Translations under genes and position numbers: made by a program
Assembly (NCBI RefSeq): GCF_900116115.1
Contig: NZ_FOZP01000003.1
Span: forward strand, 248,001 to 312,000
Origin: Lutibacter maritimus
Lineage (GTDB): Bacteria; Bacteroidota; Bacteroidia; Flavobacteriales; Flavobacteriaceae
DNA length: 64,000 nt
Reading direction: 5' to 3'
Part shown: one piece after another, positions 24,119 through 33,061 of the stretch
Numbering within the stretch: the stretch's first letter is position 1
How the letters are laid out: each line of letters starts with the position of its first letter
The notes under the pieces: generated by a model
The model's database searches: none
Seen by the model: the letters and a program-made list of their open reading frames with translations, nothing else
Told to the model about the DNA's origin: nothing

Positions 24119-26602
24119 ATGAAACACCTATATAAAATAACTGGAATGTCATGTAATGGCTGCAGAACCAACGTAGAAAATACTTTAAACAATATAAATG
24201 GTGTACTAAATGCAACTGTTGATTTAAAAGAAGAAAAAGCCACTATTGAAATGGAATCTCATATTCCAATTGAGAAATTACAACAAGAATTTTTAAATGC
24301 TGGATTGCATTATACCATTTCAATAGATGATCCAAATGAAAAAAATACACCAAAAGTAACCGTAAAACCAGTAGATGGTAATGGCGTTTTTTATTGCCCA
24401 ATGCATTGTGAAGGAAACAAAACCTATAACAAAATGGGAGATTGTCCTGTTTGCGGTATGGATTTAGTAGAACAGCCAAAACTTACTGAAGACAGTCAAT
24501 ATACTTGCCCAATGCATCCTGAAGTAGTAAAAGATAGTCCTGGAGATTGTCCTGTTTGCGGCATGGATTTAGTTCCTACAACTCCAGAAAAAAGCGCAGA
24601 AAGCAAAACGTACGATCGTTTGTTAAAAAAAATGAAACTATCTATTGCTTTTGCACTTCCTGTTTTTATTATTTCTATGTCAATGCATTTACCATCAAAT
24701 CCATTGCCAAAATTAATGCCACAAGTTTATTGGGACTGGTTGCAATTCATTTTAACACTACCCATTGTATTTTATACCTGTTGGATGTTTTATGAACGTG
24801 CCTGGAAATCTATAATTACCTGGAATTTAAACATGTTTACTTTAGTTGGTATTGGAACTGGAGCCGCATTTTTATTTAGCATTATTGGTTTGCTATTTCC
24901 TGCCATTTTTCCAGATGAATTTAAAAGCGCATCCGGGGAAGTTGGTTTATATTTTGAAGCAACTGCAGTAATTTTAACCTTGGTTTTATTGGGACAATTG
25001 TTAGAAGCTAGAGCCCATAGCCAAACAAGTGGCGCTATTAAAGCACTTTTAAAACTAGCACCTTCACAAGCAACATTGGTTAGTGATGGTGAAGACAAAA
25101 TAGTATCTATAAATTCCATAAAAAAAGGTGATTTACTACGCGTTAAACCTGGCGAAAAAATACCAGTTGATGGCGTTATTACTGAAGGAGCTAGCAGTAT
25201 TGATGAATCTATGATTACAGGTGAACCAATTCCGGTTGATAAAGAAGAATCTGACAAAGTAAGTTCAGGAACCATCAATGGCACAAAATCATTTATAATG
25301 AAAGCTGAAAAAGTTGGTGCAGAAACTTTGTTAGCTCAAATTATTCAAATGGTAAGTGATGCCAGTCGCTCACGAGCACCTATTCAAAAATTAGCAGACA
25401 CTATCTCAAAATATTTTGTACCAATTGTGGTGATAATCGCTATTATAACTTTTATAGTTTGGGCGTATTTTGGACCTAATCCTGCATTAGTATATGCTTT
25501 TGTAAATGCTGTAGCTGTTTTAATTATTGCTTGTCCGTGTGCATTAGGTTTAGCAACGCCAATGTCAGTTATGGTGGGTGTTGGTAAAGGTGCACAAAAC
25601 GGAATTCTTATAAAAAATGCTGAAGCTTTAGAATTAATGAACAAAATTGATGTATTAATTACCGATAAAACGGGAACGCTTACTGAAGGAAAACCATCAG
25701 TAGAAAAAGTATATTCTGTAGATAATGAATCAACCGACTTGCTTGGTTATATTGGCTCTTTAAATCAAAACAGTGAACATCCTTTAGCACAAGCAATAGT
25801 TGATTATGCTAAAAAAAATGACAGTCAATTTTCAACAGTTAAAAACTTTGAAACGTATGCTGGAATGGGTGTTGTTGGTACTATTGATAAAGAAAATATT
25901 GCCTTAGGAAACGAAAAATTGATGCTAAAATTAGATGTTACGGTTTCAAATACCTTAAAAAATGAAGTGCTTAAAGAGCAGCGTTTAGGGAAAACAGTTT
26001 CATTTATTGCTATAAATAATACAGCCGTTGGTTATGTAAGTATTTCTGATGCTATTAAAAAAACTAGCAAACAAGCTGTTGAACATTTAATAGCCAATGG
26101 CGTTGAAGTAATTATGCTTACGGGTGATAATGAAAACACTGCAAAAGCAGTTGCCAAGGAATTGAATTTAACTAGTTTTAAAGCAAGTTGTTTGCCTGAA
26201 GATAAATTAGAGTTTATTAAAAAATTACAATCTGAAGGTAAAATTGTTGCAATGGCAGGTGATGGTATTAATGATGCACCAGCTTTAGCACAAGCAAATA
26301 TAGGAATAGCAATGGGCACAGGAACAGATATTGCTATTGAAAGTTCTGAAATAACTTTGGTAAAAGGCGATTTAAAGGGTATTGTTAAAGCAAAATATTT
26401 AAGTCACGCTGTGATGAAAAATATCAAACAAAATTTATTTTTCTCATTTGCTTATAATATTTTGGGTGTACCAATTGCTGCCGGTTTGCTTTATCCATTT
26501 TTTGGCATGTTACTATCGCCAATTATAGCTGCTTTGGCTATGAGTTTTAGTTCCGTTTCGGTAATTACAAATTCGTTAAGATTAAGGTCTGTTAAATTAT
26601 AA
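24119..26602 (+). CDS. copA: Copper-exporting P1B-type ATPase
   Basis: 827 residues. An N-terminal HMA domain with GMSCNGC (Cys12, Cys15) is followed by two heavy-metal-binding domains, [24 protein letters not shown] (about 92-115) and [22 protein letters not shown] (about 129-150). P-type ATPase motifs follow: [10 protein letters not shown] (actuator TGE), the metal-transport Cys-Pro-Cys at 472-474 in [14 protein letters not shown], the phosphorylation site Asp516 in DKTGTLTEG, a Ser-Glu-His-Pro nucleotide-binding motif, MLTGDN and [14 protein letters not shown]. It pumps cytoplasmic Cu(I) out using ATP. The double metal-binding insertion is common in Bacteroidota versions. It closes the plus-strand metal cluster. 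Confidence 0.95.
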   Translation: MKHLYKITGMSCNGCRTNVENTLNNINGVLNATVDLKEEKATIEMESHIPIEKLQQEFLNAGLHYTISIDDPNEKNTPKVTVKPVDGNGVFYCPMHCEGNKTYNKMGDCPVCGMDLVEQPKLTEDSQYTCPMHPEVVKDSPGDCPVCGMDLVPTTPEKSAESKTYDRLLKKMKLSIAFALPVFIISMSMHLPSNPLPKLMPQVYWDWLQFILTLPIVFYTCWMFYERAWKSIITWNLNMFTLVGIGTGAAFLFSIIGLLFPAIFPDEFKSASGEVGLYFEATAVILTLVLLGQLLEARAHSQTSGAIKALLKLAPSQATLVSDGEDKIVSINSIKKGDLLRVKPGEKIPVDGVITEGASSIDESMITGEPIPVDKEESDKVSSGTINGTKSFIMKAEKVGAETLLAQIIQMVSDASRSRAPIQKLADTISKYFVPIVVIIAIITFIVWAYFGPNPALVYAFVNAVAVLIIACPCALGLATPMSVMVGVGKGAQNGILIKNAEALELMNKIDVLITDKTGTLTEGKPSVEKVYSVDNESTDLLGYIGSLNQNSEHPLAQAIVDYAKKNDSQFSTVKNFETYAGMGVVGTIDKENIALGNEKLMLKLDVTVSNTLKNEVLKEQRLGKTVSFIAINNTAVGYVSISDAIKKTSKQAVEHLIANGVEVIMLTGDNENTAKAVAKELNLTSFKASCLPEDKLEFIKKLQSEGKIVAMAGDGINDAPALAQANIGIAMGTGTDIAIESSEITLVKGDLKGIVKAKYLSHAVMKNIKQNLFFSFAYNILGVPIAAGLLYPFFGMLLSPIIAALAMSFSSVSVITNSLRLRSVKL

Positions 26603-26643
26603 AAAAAGAAAAAGCCGTTTATATAAACGGCTTTTTCTTTTTT
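26603..26643. terminator. Bidirectional terminator between copA and leuB
   Basis: A perfect 18-base palindrome (GCCGTTTATATAAACGGC, 26614-26631) flanked by A-rich sequence on the left and T-rich sequence on the right that extend the stem. The A-tract/T-tract arrangement gives a U-run in both directions, fitting the convergent copA and leuB genes. Confidence 0.9.
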
Positions 26644-26655
26644 TATAATAGTTAT

Positions 26656-27714
26656 TTAAATATTTTTAGCTAACCAATCTCCTACTTCACTTGTTTTATA
26701 GGCTTTGTTTTTTCCTGATAAATCTTCAGTTACAATACCTTCTACCAAAGATTTATTTACAACATTTTTAATGGCTTCAGCTTCTTGAGTTAAACCAAAA
26801 GCATCTTCAAACATCATAGCTGCAGATAAAATTGTTGCTAACGGATTTGCAATATCTAAACCTGTTGCTTGTGGATAAGAACCATGAATAGGTTCGTATA
26901 ACGATGTTTTTTCACCCACAGAAGCACTTGGCATTAATCCCATAGATCCTGAAATTACAGAAGCTTCATCCGTTAAAATATCTCCAAATAAATTTTCGGT
27001 AATTAAAACATCATAACTATTTGGCCATTGAACTAAACGCATTGCAACAGCATCAACAAATTCATACGAAACTGTAACTTCTGGATATTCATTTTCCATG
27101 GCTTGTACTGTTTCTCTCCATAAACGTGAGGTTTCTAATACGTTTGCTTTATCCACACAACATAATTTTTTTGAACGTGTCATCGCTAATTCAAACCCTT
27201 TTTTTGCTAAACGTTGAACCTCAGCACGTGTATATACGCAGTTATCAAATGCTGTTTCTCCATCATCTCTTCTTCCTTTTTCTCCAAAATAAATTCCACC
27301 TGTTAATTCACGTAAAAAAACCAAGTCAGTTCCTTCAATACGTTCTCTTTTTAACGGAGAATTATCAATTAATGATGGAAAAGTAAATGTTGGGCGTACA
27401 TTGGCAAATAGGCCTAATTTTTTACGCATTTTTAACAAACCTTGCTCTGGACGAACTTTTGCTGATGGATCGTTATCATATTTTGGATGTCCAATTGCGC
27501 CAAATAATACAGCATCTGCATTTACGCAAATTTCATGAGTTTCATCAGGATAAGGTTCACCACAAGCATCAATAGCTGCAGATCCAGTTAATGCAGGCGT
27601 CCAATTAATTTCATGGTTAAATTTTACAGCAACGGCATTACAAACTTTTACTGCCTGATCAATTACTTCAGGACCAATTCCATCTCCTGCTAAAAGTGCA
27701 ATATTCAATTTCAT
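26656..27714 (-). CDS. leuB: 3-isopropylmalate dehydrogenase
   Basis: 352 residues, normal family length. It catalyses the NAD-dependent oxidation and decarboxylation of 3-isopropylmalate, the third committed step of leucine synthesis. The motifs are clear: LLAGDGIGPEVIDQAVKV at the start, LLKMRKKLGLFANVRPT, the ELTGGIYFGEKGRR segment, CVDKANVLETSRLWRE with the catalytic Lys and Asn, and NLFGDILTDEASVISGSMGL near the metal-binding aspartates. GSYPQATGLDIANPLATIL completes the NAD site. It is the last gene of the leu operon, 11 bases after leuA, and ends just before the terminator shared with copA. Confidence 0.96.
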   Translation of the reverse strand: MKLNIALLAGDGIGPEVIDQAVKVCNAVAVKFNHEINWTPALTGSAAIDACGEPYPDETHEICVNADAVLFGAIGHPKYDNDPSAKVRPEQGLLKMRKKLGLFANVRPTFTFPSLIDNSPLKRERIEGTDLVFLRELTGGIYFGEKGRRDDGETAFDNCVYTRAEVQRLAKKGFELAMTRSKKLCCVDKANVLETSRLWRETVQAMENEYPEVTVSYEFVDAVAMRLVQWPNSYDVLITENLFGDILTDEASVISGSMGLMPSASVGEKTSLYEPIHGSYPQATGLDIANPLATILSAAMMFEDAFGLTQEAEAIKNVVNKSLVEGIVTEDLSGKNKAYKTSEVGDWLAKNI

Positions 27715-27725
27715 TTATTCTAATT

Positions 27726-29243
27726 TTATATATTTAACATTCTTTGTGTGGCTTTAATTGCAGATACTGTTTGATCCGAATCTAGCCCTCTTGTTATAAA
27801 TCTTTTATGGTCGTTTTCCCAAGTTATAATAGTTTCACACAAGGCATCAGAAGTACTTCCTGGCGGAATTCTAACTGCGTAATCTACTAACTTTGGCAAT
27901 ATCATTTTTTTCTTTTTATACAATTTTTTTAAGGCATTCATAAAAGCATCAAACTGACCATCACCTTGCGCATGTTCTTCGTAAGCATTACCATCAATTT
28001 TAACTAAAACAGTTGTTGAAGGTTTTAATCCTTTTGAATGCGTAAGTACATACGACTCAATAGTAATGCGTTCTTGATATAAATTACTATTTAATACATC
28101 AGAAATAATGTACGGTAAATCTTCTTTGGTAACCAATTCTTTTTTATCACCCAATTCAATAATACGTTGGGTAACTTTCTTTAAATCTTCATTATTTAAA
28201 GTTAGCCCTAATTCTTGAAGATTCTTTTCAATATTCGCTTTTCCTGATGTTTTTCCTAATGCGTATTTACGTTTTCTCCCAAAACGTTCAGGCATTAAAT
28301 CGTTAAAATACAGGTTGTTTTTATTATCACCATCTGCGTGAATACCCGCAGTTTGTGTAAACACATTATCACCAACAATTGGTTTGTTTGATGGAATTCT
28401 AACTCCTGAAAAAGTTTCTATTAACTTACTTACAGAATATAATGAAGTTTCTTTTACTGACACTTCAATTTCATCTTTAAAGAAATCGTTAATTACAGCA
28501 ACAACACTTGCTAAAGGTGCATTTCCAGCGCGTTCACCCATTCCATTCACAGTTAAATGAACACCTTTTGCACCTGCATATAATGCCTCCATTACGTTTG
28601 CAACGCTTAAATCATAATCATTATGCGCGTGAAAATCGAAATGAATATTTGGGTATTTAGCAGTTATTTTTGAAACAAATTCTTTAGTTTCTGCAGGCGT
28701 TAACACACCCAAAGTATCTGGTAATAATATTCTGGCAACAGGTTGTGTTACTAAAAAATCTAAAAATTGAAATACATATGCTTCAGAATTTCGCATTCCA
28801 TTACTCCAATCTTCTAAATACACATTTGTTGTAATTCCTTCTTTTTGCGCTAAATCAATTACTTCTTTTATTTCAGCAAAATGTTGTTCTGGTGTTTTTT
28901 TTAGTTGATGTGTTAAATGATTTAAAGAACCTTTGGTTAATAAATTTTGAACTTTTGCACCAGCACCTTTCATCCATTGTATCGATTGGCCTCCATCAAC
29001 AAAAGTTAACATTTCAACCTTATTAATATGTCCATATTTTGATGCCCAATCTGTAATGTTTTTTACTGCCTGAAATTCTCCTTCTGATACTCTTGCCGAG
29101 GCTACTTCAATTCTATCAATATGTAGTTCTTCTAATAGTAATTTTGCAATTGTTAATTTTTCTGCAGAAGAAAAAGAGACTCCTGAGGTTTGTTCACCAT
29201 CACGGAGTGTGGTGTCCATTATTTCTATTTTCCTTTTTTGCAT
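27726..29243 (-). CDS. leuA: Alpha-isopropylmalate synthase family protein (LeuA/CimA-like)
   Basis: 505 residues. The HMGL-like catalytic barrel starts with IMDTTLRDGEQTSGVSFSS (catalytic Arg, metal Asp), has HFDFHAHNDYDLSVANV with metal-binding His-x-His and GVHLTVNGMGERAGNAPLA. The C-terminal allosteric dimerisation domain (from about 380, SYVLTHSKGLKPSTTVLVKI) is the leucine/isoleucine feedback module. It condenses acetyl-CoA with 2-oxoisovalerate, or with pyruvate if it is a citramalate synthase. The operon context (leuCD before, leuB after) favours the leucine role, but this subfamily resembles CimA and some Flavobacteriia carry a second leuA elsewhere. Confidence 0.88.
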   Translation of the reverse strand: MQKRKIEIMDTTLRDGEQTSGVSFSSAEKLTIAKLLLEELHIDRIEVASARVSEGEFQAVKNITDWASKYGHINKVEMLTFVDGGQSIQWMKGAGAKVQNLLTKGSLNHLTHQLKKTPEQHFAEIKEVIDLAQKEGITTNVYLEDWSNGMRNSEAYVFQFLDFLVTQPVARILLPDTLGVLTPAETKEFVSKITAKYPNIHFDFHAHNDYDLSVANVMEALYAGAKGVHLTVNGMGERAGNAPLASVVAVINDFFKDEIEVSVKETSLYSVSKLIETFSGVRIPSNKPIVGDNVFTQTAGIHADGDNKNNLYFNDLMPERFGRKRKYALGKTSGKANIEKNLQELGLTLNNEDLKKVTQRIIELGDKKELVTKEDLPYIISDVLNSNLYQERITIESYVLTHSKGLKPSTTVLVKIDGNAYEEHAQGDGQFDAFMNALKKLYKKKKMILPKLVDYAVRIPPGSTSDALCETIITWENDHKRFITRGLDSDQTVSAIKATQRMLNI

Positions 29244-29260
29244 CTTTTATAAATAAGATT

Positions 29261-29336
29261 ATTGTCATTTCGAGCGCAGTCGAGAAATCCTTTTTTCTAA
29301 ATTGTTAAACATTTCGACTGCGCTCAATGTGACAAT
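29261..29336. repeat. Inverted repeat in the leuD-leuA gap
   Basis: Left arm ATTGTCATTTCGAGCGCAG with TCGAGAAAT (29261-29288) and right arm ATTTCGACTGCGCTCAATG with TGACAAT (29311-29336) are near-perfect inverted copies around a 22-base centre. This GTCATTTCGAGCGCAGTCGA type of sequence is familiar to me as a dispersed intergenic repeat in Flavobacteriia. It could fold in the leu mRNA between leuD and leuA. Confidence 0.8.
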
Positions 29337-29355
29337 TTAATCATTTAATTTTTTA

Positions 29356-29952
29356 CTAAAACGGCCTGTTTTCAGCAAATTCCTGAATTTCAGCTTTCAT
29401 TTTTGTTAAATAATCTATATCATCAAAACCATTGATCATATTTTGTTTTTTATAGTCATTTATTTCAAAAGATTCTTGCGCACCAGTTGCTAATAACGTG
29501 ATGGTTTGTTTTGGCAAATCAATCTCTAATTCTGTTGCTGGATTTGCTTCAATTGCTTTAAATATTTTATCTAAAAAACCTGCACTAACTTGAACTGGAA
29601 GTACGCCAATGTTTAAACAGTTACCTCTAAAAATATCGGCAAAAAAGCTTGAAACAACGCATCTAAATCCGTAATCATACACTGCCCAAGCAGCATGTTC
29701 TCTTGATGAACCTGATCCAAAGTTTTTACCTCCTACTAATATTTTTCCTTTATAAATTGGGTTGTTTAATATAAATTGTTCTTTTGGAGTATTGTCTGAA
29801 TTATATCTCCAATCTCTAAATAAATTATCACCAAATCCTTTACGTTCTGTTGCTTTTAAAAAACGTGCTGGTATAATTTGATCAGTATCTACATTTTCAA
29901 TTGGTAATGGTACTGCGGTACTTTTTAATATTTGAAATTTATCGTATGCCAT
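29356..29952 (-). CDS. leuD: 3-isopropylmalate dehydratase small subunit
   Basis: 198 residues, normal for LeuD. It starts with the family pattern STAVPLPIENVDTDQIIPAR, carries ILVGGKNFGSGSSREHAAWA, the aconitase swivel-domain signature, and then VVSSFFADIFRGNCLNIGVL. With LeuC it isomerises 2-isopropylmalate to 3-isopropylmalate. It follows leuC by 91 bases and precedes leuA after a 112-base gap that contains the dispersed inverted repeat. Confidence 0.95.
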   Translation of the reverse strand: MAYDKFQILKSTAVPLPIENVDTDQIIPARFLKATERKGFGDNLFRDWRYNSDNTPKEQFILNNPIYKGKILVGGKNFGSGSSREHAAWAVYDYGFRCVVSSFFADIFRGNCLNIGVLPVQVSAGFLDKIFKAIEANPATELEIDLPKQTITLLATGAQESFEINDYKKQNMINGFDDIDYLTKMKAEIQEFAENRPF

Positions 29953-30043
29953 GTGTTTAGTTTTTAGTTCTTGGTTTTTAGTTGTTAGTTCTCTTAAACA
30001 AGTAAAACCTAAACATTTAATTTTTAAATTTTAAATCTTTCAA

Positions 30044-31438
30044 TTACAAAAGTGTTCTCGGATCTGTTACAACACCTGTAACTGCAGTTGCAGCAGCAAC
30101 TAACGGACTTGCTAATAACGTTCTTGATCCTGGACCTTGGCGCCCTTCAAAGTTTCTGTTTGATGTACTTACTGCTACTTTTCCAGCAGGAACTTTATCA
30201 TCATTCATTGCTAAACACGCAGAACATCCTGGCTCGCGCAATACAAATCCAGCTGCTGTAAAAATATCTAACAAGCCTTCTTCTTTTATAGCCGCTTCAA
30301 CAACGTGCGATCCTGGTACTAGCCAAGCGGTAATGTTATCGGCTTTTTTTCTTCCTTTTACAATAGAAGCGAACGCTCTAAAATCTTCAATTCTTCCGTT
30401 GGTACAACTTCCAATAAACACGTAATCAACTGGTTTTCCAATCATTGTGTCACCTTCTGCAAACCCCATATAATCTAATGATTTTTTGTAGGTTGCAACA
30501 CCGCCTTCAACATCTTCAGCTTTTGGAATATTTTGAGAAATACCTGTTCCCATACCTGGATTTGTTCCATAAGTAATCATTGGTTCAATATCGCTTCCAT
30601 CAAAAGTTAATTCTTTATCAAAAACTGCATCCGCATCGGTAGTTAATGTTTTCCAATAGTCCATTGCTTTATCCCAAGCAGCACCTTTTGGCGTATATAA
30701 ACGATCTTTTATATACTCAAATGTTTTTTCATCAGGTGCAATAATTCCGCCTCTTGCGCCCATTTCAATACTTAAATTACATACGGTCATACGACCTTCC
30801 ATAGTCATTTGCTTAAATACGTCACCTGCATATTCAACAAAATAACCTGTTGCACCCGAAGTTGTTAATTTAGAAATAATAAACAACGCAACATCTTTTG
30901 GTGTTACTCCAAAGCCAAGTTCGCCCGTAATATTAATTCGCATTTTTTTAGGTTTTGGCTGCATAATACACTGCGATGAAAGTACCATTTCTACTTCTGA
31001 AGTACCAATACCAAAGGCAATTGCACCAAAAGCTCCGTGTGTAGATGTGTGCGAGTCTCCACAAACAATAGTTGCGCCTGGTAATGTAATTCCGTTCTCT
31101 GGACCTACAACGTGCACAATTCCATTTTTTTGATGTCCTAATCCCCAGTGAGAAATTCCGTATTCGGCAGAATTTTCTTCTAATGCTTTTAATTGATTTG
31201 CCGATAAAGGGTCTTCAACTGGTAAATGTTGATTTATGGTTGGTGTATTATGATCGGCTGTAGCAAAAGTTCTTTCTGAAAATAAAACTGTATTATTTCT
31301 GCTTTTTAATCCTAAAAAAGCAACAGGACTTGTAACTTCATGTATCAAATGTCTATCAATAAACAACACATCTGGTCCGTCTTTAATTTTACGAACTACG
31401 TGTGAATCCCATACTTTGTCAAATAATGTAGTGCTCAT
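30044..31438 (-). CDS. leuC: 3-isopropylmalate dehydratase large subunit
   Basis: 464 residues, the usual LeuC length. The start [32 protein letters not shown] with a first cluster-region motif, and [14 protein letters not shown] (Cys of the 4Fe-4S cluster) followed by [13 protein letters not shown] (two more cluster cysteines) are all present. The [10 protein letters not shown] substrate-binding motif appears as [16 protein letters not shown]. It is the catalytic partner of LeuD. It is the first gene of the leu operon, with a plausible promoter 49-56 bases upstream of its ATG. Confidence 0.96.
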   Translation of the reverse strand: MSTTLFDKVWDSHVVRKIKDGPDVLFIDRHLIHEVTSPVAFLGLKSRNNTVLFSERTFATADHNTPTINQHLPVEDPLSANQLKALEENSAEYGISHWGLGHQKNGIVHVVGPENGITLPGATIVCGDSHTSTHGAFGAIAFGIGTSEVEMVLSSQCIMQPKPKKMRINITGELGFGVTPKDVALFIISKLTTSGATGYFVEYAGDVFKQMTMEGRMTVCNLSIEMGARGGIIAPDEKTFEYIKDRLYTPKGAAWDKAMDYWKTLTTDADAVFDKELTFDGSDIEPMITYGTNPGMGTGISQNIPKAEDVEGGVATYKKSLDYMGFAEGDTMIGKPVDYVFIGSCTNGRIEDFRAFASIVKGRKKADNITAWLVPGSHVVEAAIKEEGLLDIFTAAGFVLREPGCSACLAMNDDKVPAGKVAVSTSNRNFEGRQGPGSRTLLASPLVAAATAVTGVVTDPRTLL

Positions 31439-31995
31439 TTATCTTTTTTTATTGTATTTACTTCTTAATTAAATTTAAAAACGTTGCAAATTTAAAAAAA
31501 GCTAAAAAGAACCTACGTTGAATAATTAATATATACGATACCCAAAAGTAGTTTTATTAACTTTTCACTTTTACTGAATTCTGTTATGCTATTAAACAAC
31601 ACGTTTTTTAGTGTTTTAAAAAATTATAGAATTAACTTTTAAGAAGTTTGTTTAAATATTTTTCAAATTGATTATTTCATATATTTTACCGTAGTTAATC
31701 CTTAAGAATTATATACCATTCAATAAAAACCTATTTTTAATACATTTTTAATAGGCACAATAATTTATAAATGAATTTTAAATTTTTGCCTTTCTTATAA
31801 AAATCAAACTATTATTGCGTAAAAACAGGGTTATTTCTTTTAAAATGATACTACGATATTCAAAAAAAAACACTTGAGTTTCATTTATTATTTTTATCAA
31901 AAAAATAACAAATTATGCATATTCGTGTATTCTATGACAAAAGTTATTTAATTACAGTTTCAATTTTTTAATTTTAGCCCATTAAAAAACATATT
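31439..31995. other. 557-base divergent intergenic region, leuC / sugar kinase
   Basis: AT-rich region between two divergent genes. It must hold both promoters. A good -7 element for leuC is listed separately; a weaker one for the kinase is at about 31969-31976 (TAATTTTA, one mismatch to TAnnTTTG). I found no leader peptide, T-box-like structure, small gene or strong hairpin, although AT-richness makes a short leader hard to exclude. Confidence 0.5.
31487..31494 (-). promoter_or_regulatory. leuC: Probable -7 promoter element of the leu operon
   Basis: On the minus strand this reads TAAATTTG, an exact fit to the Bacteroidota -7 consensus TAnnTTTG. It is 49-56 bases upstream of the leuC ATG, giving a leader of about 40 bases. 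No good -33 TTTG was found at normal spacing. Confidence 0.5.
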
Positions 31996-33000
31996 ATGAG
32001 CCAGATTATCACTTTTGGAGAAATACTTATGCGTTTATCTCCTCAAGGCAACAAAAAATTTATTCAATCTAATTTATTGGAATTTTATTTTGGAGGAACC
32101 GAAGTAAATGTTGGTATTTCTATCGCAAACTTTGGTGGAGATGTAAAACATATTAGTTGTATATCTAATGATTTTGTTGGAGATACCGCAAAATCATATC
32201 TTCAAAAATTTGGAGTAGATACCTCTGCAATTGTAAGATCTAATCGCCCATTAGGCGTTTATTTTTTAGAAGTTGGAGCGGTAATGCGCCCAAGCACTAT
32301 ATCTTATAACAGATCTCATTCCTCTTTTTCTGAAATTCAACCATCTATGGTAAATTGGGAAACCTCTTTAGAAGGTGGAAAATGGTTTCATTGGACAGGT
32401 ATTACTCCGGCACTTTGCAAAGGCGGTTATGAAACATTAAAAGAAGGTTTAATTTTAGCCCGTAAAAAAGGAATGACAGTTTCTGCCGATCCAACCTATA
32501 GAAAAGGATTGTGGAAATATGGTGAAGATGCAAAAGATGTGCTTAGTGATTTATTAAATTATTCTACCATTTTTATTGGTGGAGTTAATGAAATAAATGA
32601 AGTTTTAGGAACAAACTATAGCTACTCTGAAGAAGATTTTATTGAGGCCAGCAAACAATTGATGCAAAAATTCCCATCTATAGAAAAGGTTTTTGATAAA
32701 ATTAGAACTGCTGTAAATTCCTCATGGAATAAAATTAGAGCTAGAATGTGGAATGGTAAAGAATTTAGGGAAACCCAAGATTTAGATATTACCCATATTA
32801 TTGATAGAATTGGAACTGGCGATGCTTTTGCAGCTGGTTTAATTTATGGATTACAACATTTTGATGATTACAAATCTATGGAATTTGCAAGTGCATCAAG
32901 TGCTTTAAAACACACGTACGAAGGCGATGTTAACTTTTCTTCGGTGGATGAAGTTATGAATATTTTAGAAGGAAATATCTCTGGCAGACTTAACAGGTAA
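31996..33000 (+). CDS. kdgK: PfkB-family sugar kinase, 2-keto-3-deoxygluconate kinase-like
   Basis: 334 residues. The N-terminal GEILMRLSPQ and FGGTEVNVGISIANFGGD are typical of KDG kinase. The PfkB signature DRIGTGDAFAAGLIYGL near residue 273-289 carries the catalytic Asp. It would phosphorylate 2-keto-3-deoxygluconate (or a related sugar acid) with ATP. A stretch with many charged residues (FPSIEKVFDKIRTAVNSSW) lies before the signature, as in other Bacteroidota members. It stands alone with its own terminator; KDG aldolase and alginate or pectin genes are not in view, so its link to the glucan locus is only positional. Confidence 0.85.
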   Translation: MSQIITFGEILMRLSPQGNKKFIQSNLLEFYFGGTEVNVGISIANFGGDVKHISCISNDFVGDTAKSYLQKFGVDTSAIVRSNRPLGVYFLEVGAVMRPSTISYNRSHSSFSEIQPSMVNWETSLEGGKWFHWTGITPALCKGGYETLKEGLILARKKGMTVSADPTYRKGLWKYGEDAKDVLSDLLNYSTIFIGGVNEINEVLGTNYSYSEEDFIEASKQLMQKFPSIEKVFDKIRTAVNSSWNKIRARMWNGKEFRETQDLDITHIIDRIGTGDAFAAGLIYGLQHFDDYKSMEFASASSALKHTYEGDVNFSSVDEVMNILEGNISGRLNR

Positions 33001-33004
33001 TTTT

Positions 33005-33045
33005 AAAGAGGTTGGTTGAAATTTGAAAATTACACCAACCTCTTT
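33005..33045. terminator. Terminator between the kinase gene and the GH2 gene
   Basis: AAAGAGGTTGGT (33005-33016) pairs perfectly with ACCAACCTCTTT (33034-33045) around a 17-base loop. A-rich and T-rich sequence on both sides lets it serve the convergent kinase and GH2 genes. Confidence 0.8.
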
Positions 33046-33061
33046 ATTAATTTAAAGTCTT

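Noticed and set aside
31996-33000. The KDG kinase as part of the beta-glucan locus or of an alginate locus
   Set aside because: It is on the opposite strand with its own terminator, and no KDG aldolase, alginate lyase or uronate gene is in the window.
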